A stretch of DNA of 64,000 bases from Aphidius gifuensis (lineage: Eukaryota; Arthropoda; Insecta; Hymenoptera; Braconidae), in contig NC_057788.1 of NCBI RefSeq assembly GCF_014905175.1, positions 16,844,154-16,908,153 of the forward strand. Reading direction: 5' to 3'. Each line of letters opens with the position of its first letter. Position 1 is the stretch's first letter. This document shows positions 22,455 to 33,543 of this stretch, one piece after another. The notes below the pieces were generated by a model, which was not told the DNA's origin, did not search any database, and worked only from the letters and a program-made list of their open reading frames with translations. The translations under genes were made by a program, and so were the position numbers.

Positions 22455-22612
22455 CACCCGTATTCATGGGGCAAAATTGTTCTCATTAGGGCTTTTTTTT
22501 CTGCTGATAGCGCTCGACAAAATTTTTTTTATATAGATTTCACATAGAAAAGCTTCACAAACGCCACCATCGGAAAGATCGCCCTAATGAGAACATCCTC
22601 TGAATACGGGTG
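22455..22612. mobile_element. CNG-target MITE (copy 5)
   Basis: CACCCGTATTC / GAATACGGGTG with CAG duplication. Confidence 0.9.
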
Positions 22613-23045
22613 CAGGCTACACTGTAAAAAAAATAAAGTGTAAAATGCCTGCGCTATGGGGGACGTTCCAAAAATCACTCGGAAACCCGGAAGCGGCGCA
22701 GTAGTCGAAAAAATATAGTGATAAAATAAACTTAAAAGTAACTAAAAGTTACTGTAGATATTGTAAACAACAAAAACAACCATATTGCATGTGCCATTTG
22801 CTTTTGTTACTTATTACAGTTGTGAAAAGTAGTTTTATAATTATTATTAATAATCAAACGATAATAATTTATTGTTTTGTGCCTATAAAAATACATGAAC
22901 AAAAAATCATGTCTACTACACCAAAATATCAAAAATTTTTTATGATCAAAATCTTGAACTTCCGGATTTCCGAGTAATTTTTGGAACGTCCCCCTGTATA
23001 CAATGTATGGGACTGCGTGTGTGTGTGTGTGTGTGTGTGTTCGAA
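22613..23045. mobile_element. Diverged TTAA-MITE piece split by a GGGGGACGTTCC element
   Basis: GGCTACACTGTAAAAAAAAT before, and GTATACAATGTATGGGACTG after, 22,658-22,994 match adjacent parts of the TTAA MITE (compare 930-1,010). The inserted element has ends GGGGGACGTTCCAAAAATCA and complement and no coding. A (GT)n run at about 23,015-23,040 corresponds to the GTGTGTGT of the MITE. Confidence 0.7.
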
Positions 23046-23054
23046 CATAGGTGC

Positions 23055-23555
23055 TTTCTTTTGTGTATTTAGGTGCTTTCTTTTGGGTGTTTATTTTTTT
23101 TCCTGTTTATTTTCGCGCATGCGCAGTTGAATGCGCAGTCGGCAAAAAGTCAGATTGCAACAGCGTAGGACATAAGGAGCTGGATCAGCCATGTTTTAAT
23201 TCTTATTTTTTAAGAATTATTCGTTTCGACGCCACTGCTCTCTTCTCAATTTTGCATGACATACGCATGTGCATGATCATGCGCATTGAAGTGAAAAAAA
23301 ATAAACACCCAAAAGAAAACACCTTTTATTTTTTTTCACTTTCATGCGCATGATCATGCACATGCGCCTGTCATGCAAACTCGTTGAGAGAACAGTGGCG
23401 TCGAGCGAATAATTTTTCAAAAATAAGAATTAAAACATGGCTGATCCAGCCCCTCATGTCTTACGCAGTTGCAAACTGACTTTTTGCTGACGGCGCATTT
23501 CATTGCGCATGCGCGAAGATAAACAGGAAAAAAAATAAAAGCTGCTTTCTTTTAT
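23055..23555. mobile_element. Foldback with CGCATGCGC-rich arms
   Basis: Arms of about 230 bp (for example GATCAGCCATGTTTTAATTC and its complement GAATTAAAACATGGCTGATC) meet at about 23,310. The open frame 23051-23353 is one arm and is not considered a gene. Confidence 0.8.
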
Positions 23556-23998
23556 GAACTTAATGTTCAAAACATTGATGTGATCTCCATCAGCGCACGA
23601 GTAGGCGCAGATGCGCAGAATTATTTATTTTTTAAAAAATGACTGTGCATTGGTGCCGGTAACCACTGGCAATATATTTATCCTAACATTCGTGTGATAT
23701 ATTTCATGCCATTTAGGATCCAGCATTTTGTTGTGTCAACCAATTGTAATTGGAAAACATGAACAATTTATTTAAAATAAAATGATATCACCCAAAAAAA
23801 AATTATGTTCACAAAACCAACGATTTCAATATTTTTAGGTTACTACACAAATGTCAAGAAAAATATAAATATAATACCAGCGCCAATGGACAGCCATTTT
23901 TAAAAAAATAAATAATTCTGCGCATCTGCGCCTACGCGTGCGCTGATGTAGATCACATCAATGTTCTGAACATTAAGTTCATGAAAGAAAGCAGCCAA
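23556..23998. mobile_element. Foldback with GCGCAGATGCGCAG arms
   Basis: AACATTGATGTGATC..GCAGATGCGCAGAATTATTT on the left and its complement at 23,905-23,990. AT-rich centre. Abuts the previous foldback. Confidence 0.75.
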
Positions 23999-24011
23999 AT
24001 ACACAAAAGAA

Positions 24012-24388
24012 TGGGTGCATTCCTTTAATAAAAAATTTTTTTTCGTTTTGCAATTTCGCCCTGTAATACCGGCCAAAATTTCATAGGAAAAAGCTGTTTC
24101 GTGTAGTGGCAGTACTGGCACATGACATTATTTTTTTTGGCTTCCAATTATTAGATGGATAACTGTTCAATATTTATATCAAACTGAAATAAATAGAAAA
24201 TTGACTTATTGTGATTGTTTGTTATTGTCACATAGCTCATACCACACATTCTCGTAAACTGTAAAGCCTGGAATATTGCATAGAGAAATTTATCACTTTT
24301 GTCGTTTTTTCTGTTTCTAGTTTTTAGTCGGTATTACAGGGCGAAATTGCAAAACGAAAAAAAATTTTTTATTAAAGGAATGCACCCA
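24012..24388. mobile_element. TGGGTGCATTC TIR element (uninterrupted, inverted twin)
   Basis: 377 bp, opposite orientation to 21,672-22,353. Supplies the empty site for the hAT MITE copy 2. Confidence 0.88.
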
Positions 24389-24411
24389 ATGCACCTCATG
24401 CCATATTAGGG

Positions 24412-24560
24412 GAACGTTCCAAAAATCACTCGGAAACCCGGAAGCGGCGCAGTAGTCGAAAAAATATAGTGATAAAATAAACTTAAAAGTAACTAGAAGT
24501 TATTGTAGATATTGTAAACAACAAAAACAACCATATTGCATGTGCCATTTGCTTTTGTTA
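24412..24560. mobile_element. GGGGAACGTTCC element, left fragment
   Basis: Matches 22,658-22,810 up to TTTGCTTTTGTTAC, where the element at 24,561 begins. Confidence 0.75.
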
Positions 24561-24824
24561 CTACGGAAGCCGGGTAGGGACATTGAGTGCTTACGTGCAA
24601 TCGTACGATTGCACTTACGCACGCAAGATAAAAATAAAAATCGGCGCGCGCATGCATTATTTGCCATATTATATTTAATATTGTTATTATTATTAATAAA
24701 CAAATCAAAACAAATGGTTCGTGTATGGCCTGTCATATTCAGTGATGATTGTTTATCGAATTATTTCGTTTAAATTAATGAGACGGTGACAACAATTTAG
24801 ATGGTATACAATATTTATACTTAA

Positions 24825-25609
24825 GGTATAACTTGCCAAAATTTTTGGGGGCGTGTCCTAAATATACTGCCTATGCTTTTACATGGATAGTTTTTGCGCT
24901 GCCAACCCCAAATAACTAAAAAAATGGATCTTTCTCGGTCGTTTGTGGCTTATTAATAATACTTTTCACTAGAGAATCTTATCATTTTGTCTATTTTATT
25001 GCATAATAAATCATATTCTTGTAATTTAAACAATTTTAATTAGTTTTTATTTTCTCGTAATGACCCCGGCAATAGTGCTTTTTTTGTCAGTTTGCAACAC
25101 TGATCTTGACGCCATCTTAATATCTATTTCATGAATGTATGTGTGTGTATGCTGTGTAAAAGCTAAACATGGATGCTAAATTTTGCTAAATTTGCTGTTT
25201 AAATTTTCCCGCTTCAATGCGCTGTTGCCAGAGCCTCAATACTTGTTCTCATAAAAATCGTGTTTTTAGCTTATATTTTTATTAATTACGTGAGATTTAG
25301 TCTTATAAGCCCATTTCATCCTGATATCAAAAAATTCCTTATTTTTTCTTTTATTATCTATTAGTTTTTGGGATAGGTGAGACCAAAACAAGTATTGTTT
25401 TGTTAAGTTCGTAGATATTTTCTAACACCTCCTCCCATAAGAGCCCATGTTTAACCTCTCTAAATTATGTCAACTTTGAATAATTATTAAAAAAAAAAAA
25501 GTATTATAACATAAAAACTGAATTGACAAAAAGATGCATTATTATTTCATTTATCTAAATTATTAATTTCATGAGCCTCAGACTATTTTTCATTTTGGCA
25601 AGTTATACC
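24825..25609. mobile_element. TTAA-target element, GGTATAACTTGCC ends
   Basis: 785 bp with ends GGTATAACTTGCCAAAATTT and complement, flanked by TTAA on both sides (24,821-24,824; 25,610-25,613). piggyBac/Kolobok-type target. No transposase. Confidence 0.88.
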
Positions 25610-25769
25610 TTAATAATCCACTGTTGACGGAAATTATCATAATAAATCTATGTGCTTGGGATATTTTTAAGAGGCTGTCAACAGCTGTCAAAATTTTATC
25701 TATTCATAATCTTATATAATTTCAACATCTGAACTTCTTTAGGTAGACAGTTCAACTCAAAACTATTCA

Positions 25770-26080
25770 AAAATGAGCTCAGTGACTTAGTTACACCGTA
25801 AGTCAATATATTTCTTTAAATACTATTGCTTAAAACTATCATTTTTTCATTATTTACTATACATTATTTTATTATCTGTTTTTTTCAGTAAAGAACGATA
25901 AAAGCTATTTGTGGCCACAACCAATACAAATTGACATTATCTTCAAAGAAGTTAACAGCCATCTAAAGATGAGTGATTTTCTAAATGTAATTTTAAATCC
26001 AACTGGTCTTTCAAATTAAGAAAAAGATGGTAAAGATATTATACTTATAGATTATAAGTAACGCATGGAACGTCACTTTT
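25770..26080 (+). pseudogene. Unidentified exon-like fragment
   Basis: ATG at 25,772 leads to an in-frame stop, a possible donor GTAAGT at 25,799, then a TTTTTTCAG acceptor near 25,889. The next frame reads KNDKSYLWPQPIQIDIIF and VNSHLKMSDFLNVILNP before a stop. I do not recognise the family. It lies inside the 24,561-27,140 element and may be captured host sequence. Confidence 0.3.
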
Positions 26081-26706
26081 TTATTTTTAAAAAGTAAAAA
26101 AAAAAATTCATAATAAGAGTTGTATTTTTAGATAACTTTGATAAAAGTTGATAATAAAAAATTTATTTTCATTTACAATTATATTAGGTATATAATTTCA
26201 CTATACAATTACATTATTTTTCAGCTACTTGTCTGAGGTGGGCAGTATACAATGATGATAATTATAATTATTTCTAATATTTTCATCACAATTATTCCTC
26301 TGTTAAGAATGCTAGATTGAATTCATTGATTTAATCTTTTCCTGTAATAATATTCAGCTATAGTTTATTCTCGTCTTCAACTACATTATCATGATCAACC
26401 TTGCCAATTCCAATTACACCAGCACCACCATAATCTGTTTCCATAATTAATATTGTATAATCATAGATAGAGCAGATATTAGCTACAGCATTAATTAAAA
26501 AGTTTGGAATGAGATTTTTTAATTTAAGAAATTACTATTTTTTTTTAAACAAATTTAAATTCATATCAATATTAGAGTATACCCCTATAGGTTCGGAGCA
26601 ATGTTTATTATTATTTATTGGCGGAACATAATAATAATAATAAATAACGTGGCGGATTAACCATGCGCGCGCTGATTTTTATTATTTTTTCTTGAGTGCG
26701 TACCTG

Positions 26707-26868
26707 CAGTCCAATTCACAGGGCATTACAATTTAGGGCTTTTTTCCTCCACTGGCAGCGCTTGTGAAGCTTTTGTATGTAAAATCTATATAAAAAAAAT
26801 TTTACAAGCGCCATCAGCGGCAAAAAATAGCCCTAAATTGTAAAAAATTTGCCCTGTGAATTGGACTG
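26707..26868. mobile_element. CNG-target MITE, CAGTCC ends (copy 6)
   Basis: Target duplication CTG on both sides. Confidence 0.9.
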
Positions 26869-26934
26869 CTGCGATCGTACGATTACAAGTACACAAACTT
26901 TGGTTTGTCTGCTTGCTTTCGTACGATTGCACTG

Positions 26935-27096
26935 CACCCGTATTCACGGGGCAAAATTGTTCTCATTAGGGCTTTTTTTTTCCGCTGATGGCGCTTGACA
27001 AAAATTTTTTTATATAGATTTCATATAGAAAGGCTTCACAAACGCTACCATCGGAAAAAAAAACGCCCTAATGAGAACATCCTCTGAATACGGGTG
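26935..27096. mobile_element. CNG-target MITE, CACCCG ends (copy 7)
   Basis: Target duplication CTG on both sides. Confidence 0.9.
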
Positions 27097-27199
27097 CTGG
27101 ATTGCACTAAGCACTCAATATCCCTACCCGGCTTCCGTAGTTTCGTGTAGTGACAGTACTGGCACATGACATTATTTTTTTTGGCTTCCAATTATTAGA

Positions 27200-27550
27200 T
27201 GAGGTGTGTTCGTTCACTTTTCACACCGAGCGTATGCACGGAGCGCATGCAAGGAAGCGCTAGCGTTTTGCGGTCATTTGAAGAAACTGTAGTAACTAAA
27301 ATTTACTATTTATTTATTGCTATTCGTTTTTTCCAGTTCTTTCGCTCTCTTTCATTATTATTAATTGGTAATTTGTTCTTGCGTCTGAGAAAAAATTATT
27401 AAATTAACAAAATAAACACAATGACTGAAAATAACGAATGTTTTAGTAAATTTTAGTTACTAAAGTTTCTTCAAATGACCGCAAAACACTAGCGCTTCCT
27501 TGCATACGCTCCGTGCATACGCTCGGTGTGAATAGTGAACGAACACACCT
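27200..27550. mobile_element. Foldback, AGGTGTGTTCGTTCAC ends
   Basis: Arms of about 120 bp (AGGTGTGTTCGTTCAC, then GAGCGTATGCACGGAGCG and TTTGAAGAAACT) with complement at 27,455-27,550. The open frame 27199-27402 is an arm artefact. Confidence 0.8.
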
Positions 27551-27702
27551 ATTATTTACAGCGATCCATTCGTGAACTCACACATACACATTGCGTAGTG
27601 AGAATATAATAATAATTATTATTATATTAAGAGAACCATCTAACGTGATCATTAGTATTAGTCTGTCATTGGAATTTCAGGCAGAGTTTCACCAAGACTT
27701 AA

Positions 27703-28383
27703 GGAGGTTATGCACAAATTCATTGCGGGTGTTGCGGGTGTTGCGGGGCGCTTCTGACGTCACAGACAAAACTGAAATCTGGCTACACTGTAAAAAAATA
27801 AAGTGAAAAGCGCCTGCGCCCCGTATACAATATATGGGATTGCGGCAGTCCAATTCACAGGGCAAATTTTATACAATTTAGGGCTTTTTTTGGCCGCTGA
27901 TGGCGCTTGTCAAATTTTTTTTATATAGATTTCATATACAAAAGCTCTACAAGCGCCGCCAGTAGAGGAAAAAAGCCCTAAATTGTAATGCCCTGTGAAT
28001 TGGACTGCGGGTATGTGTGTGTGTTTGAACATGCCATATGTTGCCACATCTAATTTTTGTAAAGTTTATAATTAATTTCTCATTAATTGACCGATCAACA
28101 TATGAAAATTTTTTGCGCAATTAATAAAACTCGGTTTCTAGTATATGTGTGATTTTTTTCAAGACTTTTTCATCATTTTTTCTATCCGAAAAAAATGGTT
28201 GAAATCTCCATAAGAGCCAATGTTAAATATTATTTTCAATAATTAATTACAAAAAATTTAACCGATCAACATAAGAAAATAATTATACCGTTGTATTCAG
28301 AATGGAAAGATCTACTTGTGTACAAAATTTCAGAACATTCTCATTATATTTAAAAAAAAAAGAGTAATTTCTGCATAACCTCC
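27703..28383. mobile_element. TTAA-target MITE, GGAGGTTATGCA ends (copy 2)
   Basis: TTAA on both sides. Same as 875-1,381 but split by a CNG MITE at 27,846-28,007. Confidence 0.9.
27846..28007. mobile_element. CNG-target MITE, CAGTCC ends (copy 8)
   Basis: Target duplication CGG (27,843-27,845; 28,008-28,010). The empty site GATTGCGGGTATG is seen in the TTAA MITE copy 1 near 1,001. Confidence 0.93.
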
Positions 28384-28389
28384 TTAACT

Positions 28390-29130
28390 TCTGATACCTA
28401 AAGAGCCTTTACGAGATATCCAAACGATGTCGAGAGAGCCAGTCGTGAACCAAGATAGCCAGTCAAGAGAAGGTAATGATCAGTTCGAGAGCCAGACTGC
28501 CAGACAAGTTGTGTCGTCTCACGACGACGTTGAGTGCTTAGCTGCTGTGAGCTCTCACCCCACTCAGTAGCACTCTCCTACCTGTCGTCTCCGACATGCG
28601 CCGCACGCATTCGGAACGCGAATAAGTTTACGATCAGGCTTCGTACGCAGCTTCGGTGAGTTCGTCTCTTCGACGGCGGAGTGGAGCATTCGCCGCGATA
28701 AGGTTTAAGTATCAAGACATCTTATCCATCTTATAAACATCGAACAGGCGCCCCATTGATGTCATATATAGAGTGGGTATAAGCAGAGTGAAGCCACCGA
28801 GGTCCCATTAGTCCGACATTTTGTGCTCGCCGTATGGAGCGAGTATAAGAGGTTTTCGTCACTTCCGAGCTCACCGTATAGAGTGGGTATAAGAGGGTTC
28901 CGTCACTTCCGAGATAAAAATCATCTATGGCTTCACTCTGCTTATACCCACTCTAGTCATATATAATAGTCTTGACCCTACACAGAGCCTTGCACTAGTG
29001 ATCCTTTATTTGTTAATAGCTAACTTCTATTAGTTATTAACACGCAAGCGTTAACAAATAAATAATCAGTATCCATTCTGATGATTATTTATTTCGATAC
29101 CCAAGGAATTAATAAATTTCGTTACAATAT
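28390..29130. mobile_element. Possible solo LTR, with nested hAT MITE
   Basis: A G/C-richer block with repeated GCCAGTC/GCCAGAC words (28,430-28,520) resembles LTR regions of Ty3/gypsy-type elements, and the sequence after 28,955 ends AAATTTCGTTACA. No matching second LTR or internal region is present. Confidence 0.3.
28769..28955. mobile_element. hAT-type MITE, TAGAGTGGGTATAAGCAGAG ends (copy 1)
   Basis: 187 bp, perfect 8-bp duplication GTCATATA (28,761-28,768; 28,956-28,963). Internal repeats GCTCGCCGTATGGAGCG. Second copy at 53,411-53,587. Confidence 0.9.
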
Positions 29131-29345
29131 ATAAGAAAAATAATATATATGAAATATATAATTTATTATTTAAAAAAAAAAAAAATTTATTATGACGTAT
29201 TTTTTTTTTTTTAATTTTTTCTGTCATGAGAAAGATAAATAATAGAAAAATAATATATATGGAATATTATATTAATATTTTGAAAAAAAAAAAAATTTAT
29301 TATGACGTAATTATTTTTTTTTTAATTTTTTCTGTCATGATTTTT
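29131..29345 (+). repeat. AT-rich tandem duplication
   Basis: A ~115-bp unit containing AAATTTATTATGACGTA and TTTTTTCTGTCATGA occurs twice. Confidence 0.7.
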
Positions 29346-29596
29346 TTTGTTGAGATTTTTTTATTGTAATTTTTTTTGTCGGAATTTTTTTTGTCAAGGT
29401 TTTTTGTCAAGTTTTTTTTGGAAAATTTTTTTTGACATGTAACCGAGAATTCGTAATGGGATCTTATTTTGCGTCACAAAAAACTCTATCGCCCGCATAG
29501 TCTGTTTGTTTTGCTATTTCCAATATTTTTTGAGAAAAAAAAACAAAAAACATAAAAATTTTTTTTTGAATGAAATTATTATTAATAATCCGTAAA

Positions 29597-29690
29597 ATTA
29601 AGAATCGAACCCCTAAACCCTAAACGGTACCTAATTCTACGTATTACTAACACCGTGCTTTAACCGACTTAACCACGAACGCAGCTTCAC
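29597..29690 (-). other. tRNA-like sequence
   Basis: Minus strand GCGTTCGTGGTTAAGTCGGT is followed at tRNA spacing by GGGGTTCGATTC (B-box match). The acceptor stem is not convincing. It lies next to a GCTAAGG-type foldback. Confidence 0.5.
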
Positions 29691-29739
29691 AATAACCAAT
29701 TTTTATTCTACTTGGATGATCTCTATGCTAAAAGGTTAC

Positions 29740-30155
29740 GTATAGCTTTTTTATTGTTGTAAATTGAGATGATTATAGCGAATGCCTTAGTACTTCGTAA
29801 AAATAATAATATAATTTATTTAGTTTCATCATTATCTCATACATTTGCCAGTATCGATTTAATTTGTTATGGAAAATGTATTTTAAAAAAAGTGAAACTA
29901 AATTATTTGTGTTGTAGGGTTACTTAATTCATTAGCCACTTACCACAATTAGTTCAACAATTATATTACCAATATATTTATTTAAACATTTACGTATAGA
30001 AAAAATAAATTACATTATTTTACATTCATCGAATAAAAAAAAATCCCAAGGAAAAGCAGTAGCTAAGAAATTAATGTTGCCAGAGAATTATGTTTTAAGG
30101 AAATAATATTGCTAAAAAGATAATTTTTTCGGCAACTGTTCCTCAACGTTCCTCT
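29740..30155. repeat. GCTAAGG-type foldback
   Basis: ATCCCAAGGAAAAGCAGTAG and AGCTAAGAAATTAATGTTGC near 30,050, with related words opposed around 29,830-29,940. No coding. Confidence 0.5.
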
Positions 30156-30479
30156 TTCCTATACGATACTATACTATGATAACTTAACTCTGGACAATAA
30201 AACCGGCCCTTAATGCTCAGTTAACTGTAATGTTGGACGAAAAAACCGACCCTGTTTTTGTTTTGGTTTTTATGTCATTAATTTTTGGTTATTATATGTT
30301 GTTTTTAATTTGACTGAAATGGATTCTAATTATTCTCCACATTATTATATCTTAGGTCACATATATTGTATTATTTTTCTCTGTTTTTTTCTAAACTTGT
30401 CATTTCATCTTTATTTTTGTTTGTGATTTATTTGATAATCTCTCTTAGATTTCCATTTGAATATAAGGAGGGGGTAACA

Positions 30480-30850
30480 TAATTGAAATCGTACTTTTTT
30501 TTATATTCACTGATTTTTCTTTGATATTTTCCTATTTTTTTCTATACATTTTTCTCTATATTAACTGATATTTTCCCATATATATCGTATTTTTCTTTAT
30601 ATTCAGTTGTTTTTCCTTCATATTTACTAATGTTTTCCCATATTTATCGTTTTTTTCTTTATATTCAGTAATTTTTCCTTTATATTTATTGATATTTTCC
30701 CATATATATTGTATTTTTCTTTATATTCAGCGATTTTTTCTTTATATTTACTGATATTTTCTCATATTTATCGTTTTTTTCTTTATATTCAGTGATTTTT
30801 CTATATTTTCCTTTATATTTAATGATATTTTTCATATTCATCGTATTTAG
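30480..30850 (+). repeat. AT-rich minisatellite, ~60-bp units
   Basis: About six units built of TTTATATTTACTGATATTTT, CCCATATATATCGTATTTTT and CTTTATATTCAGTGATTTTT. The minus-strand frame 30686-30994 is an artefact of this array. Confidence 0.85.
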
Positions 30851-30939
30851 ATTAAAGGACTTAGAAATTTTTTTTTTGGGAGAAGGGGGGGGGGGGGTCC
30901 AGAAAAAAAGTGAAAACAATAGGAAATCAAAATTCGGTA

Positions 30940-31590
30940 AAAATACGATAATTGAGGGTCCGGATGCAATAACTCGCCGAGCGCTCGAAGTCAAGAAAAC
31001 GCTATGTTGCTGTGGGTGAAAAATAGGAAAAATTAAAATTGAAAAATAAAAAAAAATAAAAATACAGTCGTCGATAGAATTAAAAAATACATAATTTTCT
31101 TCAAATAAATTTTTTTTTATAATAATTAGTTAACGAGATAAAAAATATAAACGAAATTTTTTTTTTCGAAAAAAATACTTTTTTTCAATAATATAACTCA
31201 AGATAACTTCTTTAAAAATTAATAAATTAACTTGAATTTTTTACTGTAGCTTCATTATAAGCTACCGATTGCAACAGTATGATCAAAAAATGTATTTATT
31301 AATATTGTTTAATTTTTATTATATGATTGTTTAATGTCGATGAAAAATTCAATTTGTCTAACTTTGAATGAAAAAAGAGTCGGAGAAATTTAATAATTGA
31401 GTAACTTGTCAGTGGCAATATTGTTAAGCAGTATATCAAGAAGTTTTATAGAAATTTTCAGATATTTTTATTAATTATTGACTGAGTTATTAATTTAACA
31501 ACAAATTGCGCGCATACTGTTTGTATTTATATGGATATACAGGCGCGTGAACATAGGCGTTCGCGAGAGAGGGGGCTGACGATCACGCAT
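30940..31590. other. AT-rich sequence, one transposon scrap
   Basis: AATTGAGGGTCCGGATGCAA near 30,950 recurs inverted at about 51,135-51,155, so part of a dispersed repeat. Otherwise nothing recognised. Confidence 0.4.
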
Positions 31591-31597
31591 ATATAGC

Positions 31598-31698
31598 CGT
31601 ATAAAAAAAAATTTACAAGCGCCATCAGCGGCAAAAAAAGCCCTAAATTCACCTCCATGCCTAAATTGTAAAAAAAATTTGCCCTGTGAATCGGACTG
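31598..31698. mobile_element. CNG-target MITE, truncated (copy 9)
   Basis: Right end GAATCGGACTG, followed by CTG. The left third is replaced by unrelated sequence, and a few bases (TTCACCTCCATG) interrupt it. Confidence 0.7.
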
Positions 31699-32199
31699 CT
31701 GCACAACAATTTGATTTTCGGGTGTTATCGGTAAGACTCGGTCTTGTTCGTGTGCCTCGGTATATCTACATGACATTGTGTGGAATTTTCTAAGTCAGTC
31801 TAAGTTGAGATCAGCTTTGGTGTGACTTACGTTTTAAAAATAAATTAATTAATCCCAAGATGTCAAGTTTTAATAACATTTTAATCATTGAATTATAAAC
31901 TAAAATATTTGTGAGCAACTAGATAAATAACCAAACTTGATATTTAACAAATCACATCAACAATAAAGTATGAAATTATATGAAAATGACAAACATAACC
32001 TGCATCTGTCATTTTAATGCAGAGATTTTTTATTTTAATCTTTAATAATTATAAATATGAAAAATAAATCAAAGCATTAATTTGAATTAATTTGTTCCTT
32101 AATTGTTTTCCTTCTTCTTTTTAATTATCATAATGAAAATTTATTTCGTAATTTTGAAAAAAAAAAATTTAATATGGTTTTAGATTTTTTGTTATGTGG

Positions 32200-32480
32200 A
32201 ATAATAAAAATTATTAAACTAAATACAAAAATTGTTGTATGTTCAACAGTTTTTGTTTGGAGCATAACAAATTTTGTTGTATGTCTATTAATTTTTGTTT
32301 GGAGCATGACAAATTTTGTTAAACAGCACGGTAATTATTACTCTGCCAGATGAACAAAAACTGTACTAGCGGCAGAACAAATATTATAGAGTTTCAACTT
32401 CGCCTCTACTTTGTTGTGCGGCACGACAATTTTTGTCCTGTTTTCTCAACAATATTTGTCGTTTTTTTTTCTCCGTGTGT
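32200..32480. mobile_element. Element fragment ending TTCTCCGTGT
   Basis: Repeated AACAAATTTTGTTGTATG and TTTTTGTTTGGAGCAT words followed by TTTTTCTCCGTGTGTA. The end resembles the ACACGGAGAGAA terminus of the MITE at 205 and the fragment at 62,930-63,095, although the interior differs. Confidence 0.4.
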
Positions 32481-32502
32481 ATTTGTTATTTGTTTAGATA
32501 CT

Positions 32503-33175
32503 TTAACAAAACAGACATAGATTGTCACTTTCATCAAGTGATGTAGCTACATCGAGTTGATTGTTTGTGGTAATGTCATTTGAATTTTGATCTTCATTTG
32601 ATGGTATGGGTACATCTATATCTTCAGTTGTTGGTTTTATACCTGAATCATCACTATGAATACTCTTACTATTCTTCAATAACGACTTTATCCGATGGAC
32701 TGTCATGGATCGTTATTATTTGTTTTGCTAGCTCTTGCAACGAGGGTAGTACCAAATATCAACAAATTGTTGAAACAAACACTCAGTACATAAATTAATA
32801 GAAGAAATTGAAATGCAATTTTCAACAACTCTCACTTGTTTCGTTTAGATATGTAACTTGAGTAAACGAATTACCAAAAATTGTTGGAACAGCAGTTCTT
32901 TTTAGTTATTGTTTTTTTCCGTCAGCACGTACTTTGTCTTACGTATCTGCAATGAACTGGTACTGTAAAATTATTGAATGATTTGTATTTTAAAATTTTG
33001 TATGTCTCCTTATTTTATCTCATAATCAGTTTATGTTGGCAAGACAGTAATTAATATTGAATATTAGCTTAAAAAAATTATTAACGTGAATAACTAATTT
33101 TAATATTCTTACCTCACAAAGGTACGATTCTTCATCAAGTTTTGTAATATCCAGACCAGCATTTTTTTTATCCAT
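32503..33175 (-). pseudogene. Possible THAP-domain gene remnant
   Basis: Minus strand: ATG at 33,175 opens an exon MDKKNAGLDITKLDEESYL followed by Cys-Glu and a GTAAGA donor; an acceptor (TTCATTGCAG) near 32,955 leads to IRKTKYVLTEKNN and a stop, and a neighbouring frame reads KRTAVPTIFGNSF. AVPTIF is the conserved C-terminal motif of THAP domains. Further on, LPSLQELAKQIITIHDSP and, after a frameshift, an acidic tail ending DNLCLFC at 32,503. The zinc-binding first part of a THAP domain is not seen. THAP occurs in host factors and in P-element-type transposases; which one this was is unknown. Confidence 0.4.
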
Positions 33176-33543
33176 TGTGTTAAAAATGATAAGTTGAAAT
33201 ATGAAAAAAAACGGCTATGTATACACGGAGAGAAATCCGCAGCATTTATTACTGTGGTGGGATCGTAAAAATCATAGCCGACGTCATTAAAGCGACTAAT
33301 TCCCACTTATTATAATTGTTATTATTATATTTCATCTAGATTTTTTACTGTAGTCTACCGGAATTTTTGAAAGTCTTGAGTTAATGGTATACTTTACGCC
33401 AGAAATTACTGTACTGTACAGCAGGTTTTCCCGCCAGATGACACGAATATTTATTGGAAATCAAGTGTGTTCCTAACCTCTTCTAAAAAAGTTTATCGTT
33501 TTTATTTTATTCATGAATCTAAATAAAAATGCGGTGAAACACA

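Larger units (their letters stand above)
24561..27140. mobile_element. TIR element, CTACGGAAGCCGGGTAGGGA ends
   Basis: A 2,580-bp element: left end CTACGGAAGCCGGGTAGGGA, right end complement. Subterminal GCAATCGTACGATTGCACTT palindromes and GCGCGCGCATG blocks occur on both sides. It is interrupted by two CNG MITEs (26,707 and 26,935) and a TTAA-target element (24,825-25,609). The interior at 25,770-26,080 has exon-like features. Left and right neighbours are pieces of two different elements, so the surroundings have been rearranged. Confidence 0.8.

Noticed and set aside
25772..26030. Beta-hexosaminidase exon, suggested by SYLWPQP
   Set aside because: Only a short Trp-Pro motif is shared; the following residues do not fit, so no family is claimed.
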